DNA of 64,000 nt, taken from contig NC_087390.1 in the NCBI RefSeq assembly GCF_963675165.1, forward strand, positions 3,362,001-3,426,000. Reading direction: 5' to 3'. Positions 23,919 through 37,300 of this stretch are shown in pieces. A program made the translations under genes and the position numbers. This DNA comes from Halichondria panicea (lineage: Eukaryota > Porifera > Demospongiae > Suberitida > Halichondriidae). The notes below the pieces were generated by a model. It saw only the letters and a program-made list of their open reading frames with translations. It searched no databases and was not told the origin of the DNA. Every line of letters begins with the position of its first letter. Position 1 is the stretch's first letter.

Positions 23919-24361
23919 ACTCGGGTCAAACTGTCAGCTGAACTGCAGCGCGAGCTCGCCTTCTTATAAGATCGAGAGAGAAGCCTTGCCGCTACAGAAC
24001 TATATACGGCCTGCCGAGGCAAAAGAGAATCCAATCCCAAACTTAATTTATACTTATTATGTTTATGTTTTACCTGTACATGTATAAGTAAGATTTTCGT
24101 AAGCAATGTGTTCACTATAAGATATTAACAATCAATTAATACAGTCAATGTAACATTGTAAAGCAGAAAACAAAATGGGCAAAATTATGAACTGGCATAC
24201 CTAGTTATCACAGGTATAATTTATCATGCATGATTATGTTAGTACGTGTTGGATAATTTAATGATGGTCAATTCAAGATTAAGTTACACATATGTGTTTG
24301 TTTCAAATGCTAAAACTGGTTATAACTTTAGGAATTAAGGGATTTATACTAATGACATATC

Positions 24362-24576
24362 TACCGTATAGCGCAAAATTTTCGAGGCACTTATATTTCG
24401 TGGGCCGGGATGGCCTCTAAAAGCATTTCGTTGCACAATGTTCGTGCATGGAAATGTCTGCTTACCAGAAGCCACGCCTTTACTTTGCACGTTATATCAT
24501 ATTTCGTGTAGGATTGCTAATTAATCCACGAAATCAGTGAAAATTAAGCCCCTCGCAAATTTCGCGCTATACGGTA
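24362..24576. mobile_element. MITE-like element C, TACCGTATAGCGCAAAATTTTCG ends
   Basis: The left end TACCGTATAGCGCAAAATTT is matched by the reverse complement of the right end, TACCGTATAGCGCGAAATTT. An inverted copy with the same interior words (AAAGCATTTCGT, GGAAGCCACGCCTTTA-like, GGGCTTAATTTTC) is at about 51943-52158 in a sorcin intron. It is 215 bp and non-coding. Confidence 0.8.
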
Positions 24577-24657
24577 TGAGGGATTTTGCATGTGTAGTAG
24601 ACAATTGTATAACTATAACTCTTTTATAATAGAGTACGTTAATTGCATGCATTAAAT

Positions 24658-24663
24658 TTTATT
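24658..24663 (-). terminator. candidate polyadenylation signal of the PTPN3/4-type gene
   Basis: TTTATT on the plus strand is AATAAA on the minus strand, 174 nt downstream of the phosphatase stop codon. It is the only perfect signal seen in this interval. Confidence 0.5.
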
Positions 24664-24836
24664 GCACGATATTATTCAATATTATTAATGCATGCTTGAC
24701 AATACAAAAAAACTCACTGAATTTTGACAATAGATAATAATAATTATGAGTGTTAATTTCGAAAAAATGACAGATGAAAAAGGGTATAAAATGTGGCACA
24801 CAAAAATTGATTTGAGTTACTGTCCGTTAGTCCTCA

Positions 24837-27800
24837 CTATGTGTAGCTCATAGGAGAGCGGTGAGTGGAGTTCTTCTTTTCTCTCGAGGAAGGGATCTCA
24901 ATTTCAACGTAGTCATCTACGTAAAAAGAAACACATAATTTATACACAGATACATAATAATAATTATTATTATAGTCATAAATTACAGTGTTTACATTTA
25001 GAAGTAGCATGATCACCTTGAGCCTGATTTGATAGCATACATGAAGCGGGTTATAATAACAGGGTGACTATTAAATATTTTGGTTTCACATGCATTTTAT
25101 TACTTTATAAGACAAGTTTTTACAACAAAGTAAAACCATGCAATGGAGCTTACCTTCGTATGCCTTGACTATGCTCTCACAGACAAATTGGAACTGGATC
25201 TGAGAAAGTAGAGTGCAATTTAATCAGAGAAATAATTATTAGAGGTGTTGTACTGGAAGTACTATTAATTAGGCTGATTCAGAAAACAGTAAGCAGCATT
25301 CTTTCACAAGAAGTGCCCGTTATAAAATACCCACCATTCTAAGCATAATTATAATGCTCTCATTGATAGCATTTCCGAACACACTTGAACAACCACACTT
25401 TATAAGTTTATGTACATTTACAGACACACGTGCGAAAGCACCCATTGCATGATTAACTCAAAGTGAGGAAAAGAAGGTATTCCACCTCATGGATCCACTA
25501 AGATTGCATGGTAAAAAATTAATGATTCGGTATCTATGGTTATAGTGTCCCTCATCCCTCAAGCTAAAGCCCTTGAGCTTTGGGACACTATAACACATAG
25601 ATACCTCATGCCCATGTTCTAACTTATAACATAGCTAAAATAGTGATATTTACGGCCATTTTCCTTACAGGAGTTTGTACAAGCATCCCTCGTTGATCTC
25701 TCATGATCCGCACTACGTCTAGAGGGTATATGGGCTCCAACACTTCTATCTTGCACAGGGCTGTCTCCATGAGAATAAACACACCAGTACGACCAATTCC
25801 AGCACTGCAAATGGGTTTACAATATTTGAAACAGACAAAAAAAACTGCGTGTGGATGAAGAGCAAGTGGTACACATATATATAGCTGCCGGTGTCTTGGC
25901 TAATAGAAAACACACTGACCTGCAATGGACAACCACTGGTCCCTTCACTTGTCCCCTCAGTGTCCGCATGCTCTGAACAAACCTCAGGAAGTCCAACTTG
26001 CTACCCGGGATACCTGCATGTGAGCACCAACTATGATATACAGTATATTGTATACAATGTCATGGTAACAACTATTTTTGCGCAGGCACATTTAAGGGAC
26101 ACGCCGCCATTGACTCTGTCGTAGATACATCAGTTGGATAATCCAGTGATGGGACTATAATTTATGATAAACGCTTGAGAGCGGTTGTTTGCCTCAGGCA
26201 ATTAAGCTCACCCACACACAGGTTGTCTGTGGTCAGATGAGCAAGATAGCTGACCTTAATTCAAGTACTCATCACCAATATTTAATTAATATTCAGCCAC
26301 TAACAGTCTCGGTGGACCACAATTCGATTGATGGTTGGGTTCTGTGTGCAAGCAACGCAACCACAGCCAGGGCTTGTAGCCTTACTTCCATATAAGGGTA
26401 CAACTGTAACTGTACAACTGGCATAGTTACAGAAACTTTACAGCACAATCTTTCTCCAAAGCACCTTAAATTTCCCTTTGTCTGGGGTTACCGATGCAAT
26501 TACACCTGTTTATGTCTCGTGTTCTGTGTATTAACCACTCATTGTGCTGGATACAATTACACACCTGCTTATGCCTAGTGTTCTATATATAAACCAACCC
26601 ATTGCGCATGTACAGTTACATGTAGTAGTGCAGTAGTGTTGTTACACATAATTATACTCACCATGGTCTGGCCAGTCGATGTACTGCATGTGAACCACAT
26701 TACGTTCCTCGCCACTCTGTGTGTGAAGAGGGTAGGTGGTGAACAGTTAGTAATTACAGCATTCAAGAATTCACAAACTCTATAATACATTACACTGTCA
26801 TTACAGAAAGAGTAACATGTTGTAAAACCGGTGTTGTTAATACATGTAGCTAGCAGGCAATGAAGTTAAATGAAATTTTTACTCACAAAAATCACCGTGT
26901 TCGAGTTGAACGCATTTTTTACGAAAATTACCCGCTATACGGTAAACATTATAGAGGAAGTGTAGTATTGAGCACTGATCCTATTACTACACGCTCACCG
27001 CGAGGATGGTTATGTAACAGAAAATACGATGAATATTACTTAACACTTAACATAATACGATTATAGTGAACAAGGAAACGTGTATGTGTGCATGTACTAT
27101 GAATTTGAAAAAATGCAGCACATTTTAGCTAATACATGAGCCACAAGCCATGAAAAGGCACCAAACATACCAGCTAATAATTGATGCAGGTGAAGTGTGT
27201 CTGAGGTTACAACTACCATGGTTTCTTATACAGCTGGGCCGTTTAGAGGCTAAAGCTAGTAACATGTGTTTAGAGTAAAATGTTATCTGCTGGCATGTCA
27301 AATGCAAGAGTCTATGCAACGAGTAGAGATTCCATCCAGTAGTTAATTAAGTTTATTTGAAATGCACAAGTCATGTTTTAACAATTCAGTCCGTAGAACT
27401 TTCAAACTGTACATTAAACAGTCACTATAATCACAGAAAGAGTAACATGTTAGTACTGTAGCTATAGTAGAAGTACATGTAGTACTGTTACATAGCTGGA
27501 TGAATCTATGCCTTCGGGTATATCATTATAGAGAAAGTGTTATCGAGCACTGATCCGTATAGTTATGATCCACGCTTACCATGAGAATGATTATGTAACA
27601 GAAATTACGATGCACATTACTTAACACCTAACACCGATGTAATACGATTATAGCGAACAAGGAAACGTGTATGTGTGCATGTACTATGAATTTGAAAAAA
27701 TGCAGTACATTTCTATAAAGGAAACCTTACCCAAACTCAGATTAACTTTAGTAAAAGGTGATTAATTATGGGGGTTGAACATGTTAACGAACAAGGAAAC

Positions 27801-30800
27801 GTGTATGTGATGCATGTACTATGAATTTGACAGTACATTTCTATAAAGGAAACCTGACCCAAACTCAGGTTAACTTTTTATAGTAAAAGGTGATTAATTA
27901 TGGGGGTTGAACATGTGCTTAAGCATACAATGTACGTCATGCAAGCTCGCTGCCAGTTAAACTAGCTGGTGCATGTGCTTATAGTTAAAATTCTATTTCA
28001 GGTTTTTTTTTGCTAGATCAGTTTTATTGGCCATGCATGAGTGTCAGGTGCAAACCAGTATACAATACCACGAACTCCCTAGGGACATCTGAGCAAACCA
28101 CATGCAGGTTGTGGTGTGCCACTAATTGCCTGTGGCCACACAGATACCATTGAAGAGAGCAGACTAGTGGTCTCAAGTGGCAAGCTAGACAGACAGGCTA
28201 AGAATACCAGTCCCTTAGCTGTGTTGCTATTTTTGGAGTCCACCTAATGCAATGATGCAAACATAATGAAGGCTAATCCAATTAAGACAGGCTAATTAGC
28301 ACATCATTATTATCTCGTGCGCATGCAGCAGGGGAAGAGTGAGTGATTGGTGTGTTCGTGTGTGTGCATGCATCAGGGGCGTAGCCAGGATTTGAGAGAG
28401 GGGGGTGCTGGATGAATGAATCGTCGGAATTACCAGTGCGCAGAGTGCATTGGCGGTGTGAAACACGCCCCAACGGGGGGGGGGGTCTGGGGGCACTCCC
28501 CCAGAAAATTTTGGTTGTTACATGCTCTGAGATTGATTCTAACGCAATCTGGCTAAAGAAATGAGGGTACTGCTGCTTTGAGGCCTGGTGGTTAGCCACA
28601 TCTTCATCTGAAGATGTCCTGTACGGCATTGTTTTGAGTTGTGACAATTAAATCAGCTGCTAACCAGGTTCTGCTTGTGAATTAGCAGAACAGGGTGGCA
28701 AACCACTTGCAATTGCAGTGCTGCTCTGTGAACTGGGCTCAACTGAAAATACTCAAAGAGTGACATGATGATGATGGTGATAGCTGCTCTGCAACTCTGT
28801 GGGGGACCTTGGTCTGGCTTTGCGCATGTGCACTGGATGCACTGAATATTTGGAGGTGGAGCTAGCTAGTTGGAGGTGGAGTTTTGAGGTGATCGAGCTC
28901 TTCAGTATATCAACTAGTTAGTAAAAGGAACTTGTGGAGCAGAGTCTGATGCCAGAGGGGGGTGCTGGAGCACCCTCTGCCCCCCTCTGGCTATGCTACT
29001 GTGCATGGGCACAAAAATGAGCTGTTAGATACTTTTATGGATTGCTTTAACTGCATGCTAATGAGACAGTGGTTGAAAAAATAATAGGGTACTTATAGTT
29101 GAAACTTGTAAACGATCTTCAAAGGCGACAAAAAACACTGTTTTTTATACATTCACGATCATTCCACATAATGTTAAGGTCGTTATGGTAAAAATTTATC
29201 GTATCCGTTTTGCCGCTACGCAATGAAGATCAACGAACGGGGTAAATGCTCTACTGAGCTATGCATGCAGCCACATATTCTACATTGTTCAATTTACACA
29301 AAATAAGCTAGATTTGTAAATACGAATCTTCGGTGGCCCAACGACATTCTAAAAGAACAGGAAATAGAATATGAAGGTTAAACTCAACATGTGATTTTCA
29401 ACAAGTTCATCGGCTCCTTCTAACCCAAACTCAACATACTGAGACCAACACAATGCAAATAGTGTAATAAAAGCATACTATACTGTACTCGTGAGCTAGT
29501 GCATGAATACAGTCTGAGTTACGAACCAATCAATAGAACGCAGGCTTAGCCGCTAGGTGTTAAGCAATCCCTAAAACACGCTAGGTGTTGACATTGCTGA
29601 GGGTACAGTTACGATGTAATGTATTGTAAAACTAGAAAGTGTGTGTGATACTTGCAGCCCAAGGGCATGTGGCAACTTCTACAGCATGCGGTACTAAAAA
29701 TGTTAAAAATAAATCTAGATCGATTACTAATCATGGCTGAGAACATAATATTATGACTGTACTTTAGACTGTAATTATAGGCTTAGGTTTCTGCAATCTG
29801 TACACGCAATCATGTGAGTGCAGATATCAATCGGGTGGGTGCTGATTACCATTAATGATATTCATAGTTCTAATGAGGTGTTACTTGAGGAAATTCAGCA
29901 AGGCATGTGAAGGAGCGCTATACATGTACACGTGTTTAAACCCCCTGTGCATGCGCACCTTATTGGTTAACACTTAATAAAGACACAGCAACTAAATTCA
30001 GAGACGCTATTTGGGCGTGCCGATATGCATTCGTACACAAGGAGACATGCATGTAACCAGGGGAAGAGCTAGAAATACAAACCACGTACAACATGTGTGT
30101 CAGCGAAATAATGATGAAAGTCTGATATTGAATTACTAAAATGAATGGAATGAATCTATGACGCACCTACAAATGCATGTAATAAAACAATAATAGACAT
30201 TTAAAGTGCAGTCACATGACTGTATTTGATGAATGTCATTGGCTGCAGGTCACATGATAAGCAATAAGAGCCAATCTATAATGATGAAAGTCTGGTATTG
30301 CATTGCCGCAAGGATAGGAATAGTTTTCTATGCACAGCGGTATCAATCATCGCTCATTCATAAACATGTACAACAAAAATATTACATTGCATGGAAACAT
30401 CAAGTATTGCATGTACAGTGTTACATGTAGAGTCATTTTGTACATGTACAGTGCAAGTGCAATCTCATGTATTAGTAATCTAAGGTACCATTTCATCTCA
30501 TGCATGCAGGCATGTCAGCGTTTGGAACCAAATCATGGGATATTTGATGGATAAACAAATAAATAAACAAATGCAATTACATTCACTATTATGGATAAAT
30601 AAACAAGCGAACTGACAAATACATTCACTGTATGTACATCAAAGAACTAAAATTCAGGGCTACTTAGATGCTGACTGCATGCAAGAGAAAATACCGCTCC
30701 TATAAATAGATATCCCAACTTTGGAAGCAGTGAATATCATGAAGGATTGCCACGGTGATGGTAGGTTAACTATACACTAGTATCATTATGTACAGATACA

Positions 30801-33800
30801 AATTAAGCGTGTACTTCATCTTCAAAGGATATAACTATCATTATAAATGCTGCCATGGTCACCTTCCGTCTAGGAAAGACATAATGTATATTCATTGGAT
30901 AATTAAGGGGAACAAACACTTAAGAAAATGTGCAAGGGATATATAATCACATGACAAGCATTCTCGCACTCATCTACAAGCTACGGCACATTGGAAAGGT
31001 CATCCTGAGAGCTACATGGCACATTAGAAAGGTCATCTTGAAAGCTACATGATGGCACATTGGAAAGGTCATCCTGAGAGCTACATGGCATATTAGAAAG
31101 GTCATCCTGAAAGCTACATGATGGCACATTGGAAAGGTCATCCTGAGAGCTACATGGCATATTAGAAAGGTCATCCTGAAAGCTACATGATGGCACATTG
31201 GAAAGGTCATCCTGAGAGCTACATGATGGCACATTGGAAAGGTCATCCTGAGAGCTACATGATGGCACATTGACCTTTCCAATGTGCCACATGTCAATAT
31301 TGCACCAAGGGCGAGCCTTTGGGGCGTCGATACGCCTTTGGTTGCACACACAATCACTCTGCACAGTTTGTTAAACTGTTGTGTGATGGTTTAAATTGGT
31401 TACAGCTAAACAAAGGACTAAAAAATCTGTATACATAGCTTAAGACCTAGCTGACACAGGCTCATGGAACTTAATTCCCAATCCATGAGCGTTTATATAA
31501 GGTTCTTTACACAGCCTATAGCAATTAATGGGGACGTGAAAAATATGACAGGACCAGCTTAATGGCCTTAGCAACTCTTCAACCACAGCTAGGGTCATGA
31601 CAACAGTGGATCTATATAGCACAATATCAACTCAGTTTAGTACATGTTGTAATTCAAGGAACATTTTCATCGACTACATGCATGTAGATAACAATAAGAA
31701 ATACATCACAGAGAATTTACTATAATTATGGAAAAGCCGATGTGTTGTCCAGCTAACAGCTCTAGTAATGAAAGCACCAGATCCTCAGTGTATGTCTCGC
31801 AATAGACGGCTAAACATTGAATATTTACATAATTACGGGAATGATGGACCTTGGACTGTTGCTCAAAAAGATGTATACAGTTAAACGCCCACAACTATTA
31901 CTTTGAAGATTGCATCATAAGCAGTTAACATGTTTATTTGTGGGCATGGAAAGCAATGAAGGAAAGGGCAACTGTCAGCAAATAATTGTATTCACGATCA
32001 ATGAATCAACTTCGCAGGGCAAGCTCTAGTTGACACTCTCACCCTATTCCATGCTTGAAATAATTCCCCTATAGCAACATTCACACAAGACAATAGGTAA
32101 TCATTTGATCTCTTGTAGCATGATGCATACACACTTTATTTATGCGGCAAGCTTGGGGGATTGCAAGTACACTAAACGTAGACAGTTAACAGACAGTATG
32201 CAAATAGTTGGTTTACAGTCGATTGGGTTTTCACTTAGAAACACTCTAAACACTTAGAATACAATGCACATAGGAACGCTCACACATGCTTAGGTCGATA
32301 GACTGTAATGAGGTCAAATACCTATGAAAATGAACAGATACGCTTGGCTACACTGTGTGGAGTTAGCAGCTTCTTTATGGAAGGGGCTGTGAACTAGAAT
32401 GCATGCTTCAGACAATCCACAATTAACCTTGTGCATTGAAGCGTGCATACCCGCCCTATGAATGTGTGTACATCAAGGGCTGAGATGGCTGCAGTATGTG
32501 CAGTGTAATGCAGCTAGTGTAATATCTCTATTTTGGCCATGCATGTACCCTATCAGCAAGCTAGTCCAATAAAGATGTCCCCTAAGCTTTTTACAGGACA
32601 CCTGTGACTCCCTTTAAGCAGGTTTCACGAATCAATAGTATCAAGATGAGTGCATACCGATCAACCAGGGCCCAATTATAGCAACAGGGTAGGGCCTCCA
32701 AGACGTGGCTTGAGCTTGAGCCAGCATTTCCCATGCACCGGAAATAATTATACCTACGGTTGGCATGCAGATACTGCCATACCAGACATTCTACCCCCAC
32801 TCAATGGTTACCACATGTATCTTACACAAGGCAGATCATTGCAGCATGGTCTTCCTTTTGCTGCTGTAACCACGTTATGTGCACAACACATACAACACTC
32901 AAATACACCCCTACAAGACAAGAGGTTCTCTCTAGAGGGGGGAGGAGGGGATTTCGGGCAGAGTTGAATTTTTTGTGTCAACATGTATCTCCATAAAAGA
33001 CTCTCACCATTCTATTCTTGAGCTTGAGCTGTCTCGTGACAATCACCCTATCGGTCTGTTCCGACAGATTCGTCACACCGTATTTCCCGTATTCCTGTTT
33101 GCAGCCCAGGTCTGGCCAATACTTACAGCACCTCACTTTACCCTCCTCCACAATGCCAGTCAGCATCACCACCAGCGTAGAGTGCTGCTCCCAGACCATC
33201 TGGTGTGTGTGAGGTGTTGTGATGAGTGTGAGGTGTGTGAGGTGTGGGGTAGGAAAACTACACTGGGGCACCCCCATAGAACTGTAGAATGTGAGTTTTT
33301 AAAAATGTATTTACAGAATTGTATCTACACATGCACGTACATGTACAGGGGCAGTGGATATCAATTTTAAAATTACTAATTACCAATTAGACTCCCTTTA
33401 CACAATGCAAAAAATAAATTAAAAAAATCCTTAAACGTGTGTAGGTGGATAAAACACTCGCATTCTGTTCCACGATCCTGATAAATGAACCTCTTTGCTA
33501 CAATTACTCTATACCCACGAAAATAGACAAATTATAGATGCCAGTAACTTGAGCTTGTTATGCCAGACAATTAGGGAGTAAAGGTCTGGGGAACATGGTA
33601 TGCCATGAAATAAATACCACTGTGCATCTCATACAATAGAACACCCACCATGCAGTTTACCATGCTCGCCACCAATTAGTACAATATATACTCACCTGCC
33701 AGAAGTCCTTGCACGTGTGTTGCATGGGGCCCTGAGCCGCTATGTAGTGGTTGATCTGTCCAGTGGTGTAGATCTCCAGGTCTACCTTGTTGGCATTAAC

Positions 33801-34384
33801 GTAGTCAGGTCCCTCGTTCAACTGCACTCGAGTCTCATCATCTGAATGAAGAGAGAGAGTAGAGCATTGAAAGTGTGTGCTACTCATACAGAGGATTTCA
33901 GGTTGGTTGGCAGAAGTGAATTGCAGCCATCCATGACCATCTCATTCACACACAGTGTACAAACATGTTTTACAATTAGTCGTCATGGTTGACTGCTGCA
34001 CTTCAACTTTTAACTTCTGCCAACCAACCAACCTAAAAGCAATTTAATGCTCAGAGAGGACATACAATAACGGCATGCAGGTGTTATGTGCAGCAGGTGT
34101 GAATCTACATGTAGGTATAGAGGACTAATTACTGTATTGGATGCACTTGCCATGTACGTACGATATCAGAATTAATTTTTACATGTACAAAAAAAGATGT
34201 ACAGTTCCAGTTTAGTTACATGTACGTAATCTGGCCTGTTTGGGTGAACGGCCCACTCTCTATATACACACCCGGCTGATACCAAGCACTCACAGGCCGA
34301 GATGTCTCTGTATCTGTTCTTGCTGAGGTTGTGAGGTAGCTTGCTAGCTATGGCCGCCATTCCAGGTTTTCTTCGATACAGTCT
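24837..34384 (-). CDS. catalytic PTP-domain exons (18-25) of the phosphatase
   Basis: The order is [20 protein letters not shown] with [25 protein letters not shown] (substrate-loop region), [46 protein letters not shown] (WPD loop), [15 protein letters not shown] (P-loop, Cys813), [19 protein letters not shown] and [15 protein letters not shown] (Q-loop). All signature residues of an active class I PTP are present. A short tail follows, ending HRSPMSYT. The 6.3-kb intron between exons 20 and 21 carries most of the local repeats. Confidence 0.92.
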
Positions 34385-37300
34385 CTACAGGTGATACAAA
34401 CATTTAGTGCTTACCACACAACAAGAATGGAGTACAGTGGAATATACTCTAAATGTGGACTCAAATATGGACAACGTTTTTAACCAGGACACACAACCAA
34501 GTTTAGAATTGAGTCCATAAATAATGAGAATTTCCCTCCGCATGCGTCTAGACACAACCCAACCCACCCCGCCCCCACACCACACACATCCTCACATCAT
34601 AGTGTAGCAGTGACCTTCCGTTGACCAGACTCTCCTTGAGTATTGTCAGAGACTCCCTGAGCATGTATCCAGGGTCATCGAGCTTCGACTCAGAGAGACT
34701 GGCCGGGGCCGGATTGATTCTGTTCAGGTTACGAGGCTTCACAATTAGGACCAACTCCCTATAAGTACAGGAGGACATATGAGTGATAATTAATACACAA
34801 CTGGTACACAGTTTGCAGTCAACAAACAACAGATACATGTACATGGTTTCCTGGAACACGTACAACAGTCATAATATTGACACATTCAATCCCCAGAAGA
34901 GATGCAGTGAAACCTGTTTTAACCCTACCTACAACTAAGTCTACGTACGCCCAATAATTTCCATTCAACATAATTACTATGCTAGCTATAATAATTATTT
35001 TCAGCCTCTGTCATTTTGCCCACCCAAGGGTGAACGCTAACAACATCTCTATACTGGAATAACCCATTTATAGAATTAAACTTAGCCGACAGTATAATAT
35101 GTACCCTAGGCTATTCTAATGCCCACCTTGAACTCTGTTCCCTACTAGTCGCTATCATAGTAATGAGACGATCGTGGGTCTGCTCTGTCACTGTCTTGCC
35201 GTTGATGTACAGGATCTGGTCACCCTCCTCTAGTGGCGGGTTACATAGGGACGACTGTGGAGGGGGAGGGGGTGGGATTTGGAATAGGTGCATGACACAC
35301 TGCACTACGTATTACGGTATTCGAGCATATACAGTTTGCAATACATTAGGCCTCAAGGACATAATATTATTATTGTTTTGACTTTAATTGGGAGCTCAAA
35401 CGTACACTTATTAATCTATTGACTTACTGCTGATCCCTCTGTAACCTTGGTGACCATAACGGGACCATTTTCATCAACACCACCCTGCGTGGTAAAGATC
35501 ATCGCATTAATAAAGAACAATAGAGTATTTCTAAATAGTAGGTAAAGATCATTTAGTTTAGAAAACTCAATCAAGTGTGTTTATACATCTATGTTCGGTT
35601 AAGATCACCAAACTGGAAAGCTATTATATACATGTACAGTACCTATTAGTGTACAGCAGGTCTATCAGTGCCCAGTGCATGCAACTCACTCTGAAGATGA
35701 ACCCGTATCTGCCCACTGAGTCAGCCAACATCCTGATGAGTAGCAGACCCTCTGACATCAAGTCATCCATGCACACCTACACAAGTATCAGTTAGTCAAT
35801 TATTATTGCAAAATAGATGTATAAATTGAGCCAACAACTACATAACTGGAGCCTCTACCTAAATATTACCAGCTGTCTTTTAGGTTAAAATAACGTACAA
35901 GAATGATGGCCGATCCTAGCTATACCAAGAACTATTGTCGTCGCATTACTAAAGAAAAATAGAGCACTTCTAAAAAATAGGTAAAGATCACTTAGTTTAG
36001 AAAACTCAATCAAGTGTGTACATTGAATGAGGGAAAGAGGATTTACTAGCAACTGCTCAAGATGGGAGACTTATCGCAATAACGGACTCAAACGTATAGA
36101 GACTCACCTGTCCAGCCTCCTCTTCAGCTGCCACTTGCTCGTCGTAGTATTCTGTTGGCTGTGGATCATGCAAGATATCACATGACTTTCACATGACATA
36201 AATATATATATATTGGATCAGAGGAGGTACGACATCCGCGTGTCAAAGGAAACGCGGATGATACGCGGATGTCATACCTCCTCTGATATTGGATACTAGA
36301 ATTATTATTATATAGATCAAAAGCTCACCGCGTTGTCGTTGTTGCTCATACGTCTGTAATTGGAGGTGAAGTTTGGGGAGATGCGTGTATTAGGTTCTGG
36401 TACAAGAGAGAACTGGCCACTGAGGTCGTTAGAAATAGCCACTCCAGGAAAGCCAATACTGCATGGTGTGTGTGAGGGGGAAGGGGGTGAGAGTGAGTAC
36501 CATTTACGTTGATTTACTTATTTCGGAACCGCCAGTGAATTAATTTTAACATTGTGTACAACAGATTTATTTGACCAATCCAAATACTTTCACAGACCTA
36601 TTCAGGATTATAGTTAGAATACAATGCACTCACTCCTCATAGTCCTCGTCATCGGAAGGGGACATCTGTGTTCTCCTGACCACCACAGGCCGACGTGTCT
36701 CACCACGACCCAGACTCTGGGCTCTTCTCACACTACTGCTTTGGACATCTTCAAACTCTGTACATACGTGAGATCGAGCGCATGGAGCAAGTGACAAGGA
36801 AAGTATGCCATTGTGTACGTACTACTACTACTATTGCATGCCTGAGTATACAAGATCTGTGCGAGTCTCACGAGTGTCATGTAAAGGGAAAGCTGAAAAT
36901 AATACCTCAAATTTGGTGCATGGCCACATTCATACACTACCTCCTAAAATGCACCCCACTAATTCTACTAGTCCATGTTTCCACGTATAATATTATATAT
37001 ACATAGCGGAAAAACTATTGCGCGAAAAGAAGGGTGGGTGTTTTGTTTAGGATACTAAAGCAGCTGGTAAAATGAAAGTGCATAAATACGTGCACTGTAG
37101 TGCAATGATTATTAGAGGCTCACCTGCTGGTTGAGGTGACTTCTTTGATAATCTATCCCGTTGCCTGTGATAAAAATAAAAGTGTGTATGTTAGCTAAAG
37201 CATGATGATGCAAGAATCAAAGTGATGAGTGTGGCTATGAACATGGATGGCTATACCAACCTGAACACCCTGAGGCTCTTAGATCGCTCCAGAGCAGTTT

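Larger units (their letters stand above)
23919..24836. other. intergenic region between convergent GTPase and phosphatase 3' ends
   Basis: This 918-bp stretch holds the 3' UTR of the GTPase, a MITE-like element (24362-24576) and the 3' end of the phosphatase, with a minus-strand AATAAA at 24658-24663. No other gene is supported. Confidence 0.65.
26717..33007 (-). other. 6.3-kb intron 20 of the phosphatase gene
   Basis: This intron separates the PTP core from the WPD-loop exon. It holds a solo MITE end (26926-26945), local duplications (26796-27915), an inverted-repeat element (28371-29007), a minisatellite (30976-31290) and otherwise unremarkable AT-rich DNA. The open frames seen in it fall in repeats; no host gene inside the intron is supported. 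Confidence 0.65.

Noticed and set aside
26860-27066. 68-codon frame spanning a MITE end
   Set aside because: It is part of a local intronic duplication; the second copy at about 27500-27660 does not keep the frame.
30976-31290. CRISPR-like array
   Set aside because: Repeats are contiguous variants with no unique spacers, and the DNA is eukaryotic.
30974-31364. Two overlapping 127-codon repetitive minus-strand frames
   Set aside because: They arise because the minisatellite unit length is a multiple of three; there is no splice context, domain or codon bias, and they lie in an intron.
32650-33370. Plus-strand frames around phosphatase exon 20
   Set aside because: They are antisense to a confirmed PTP exon, with no independent support.
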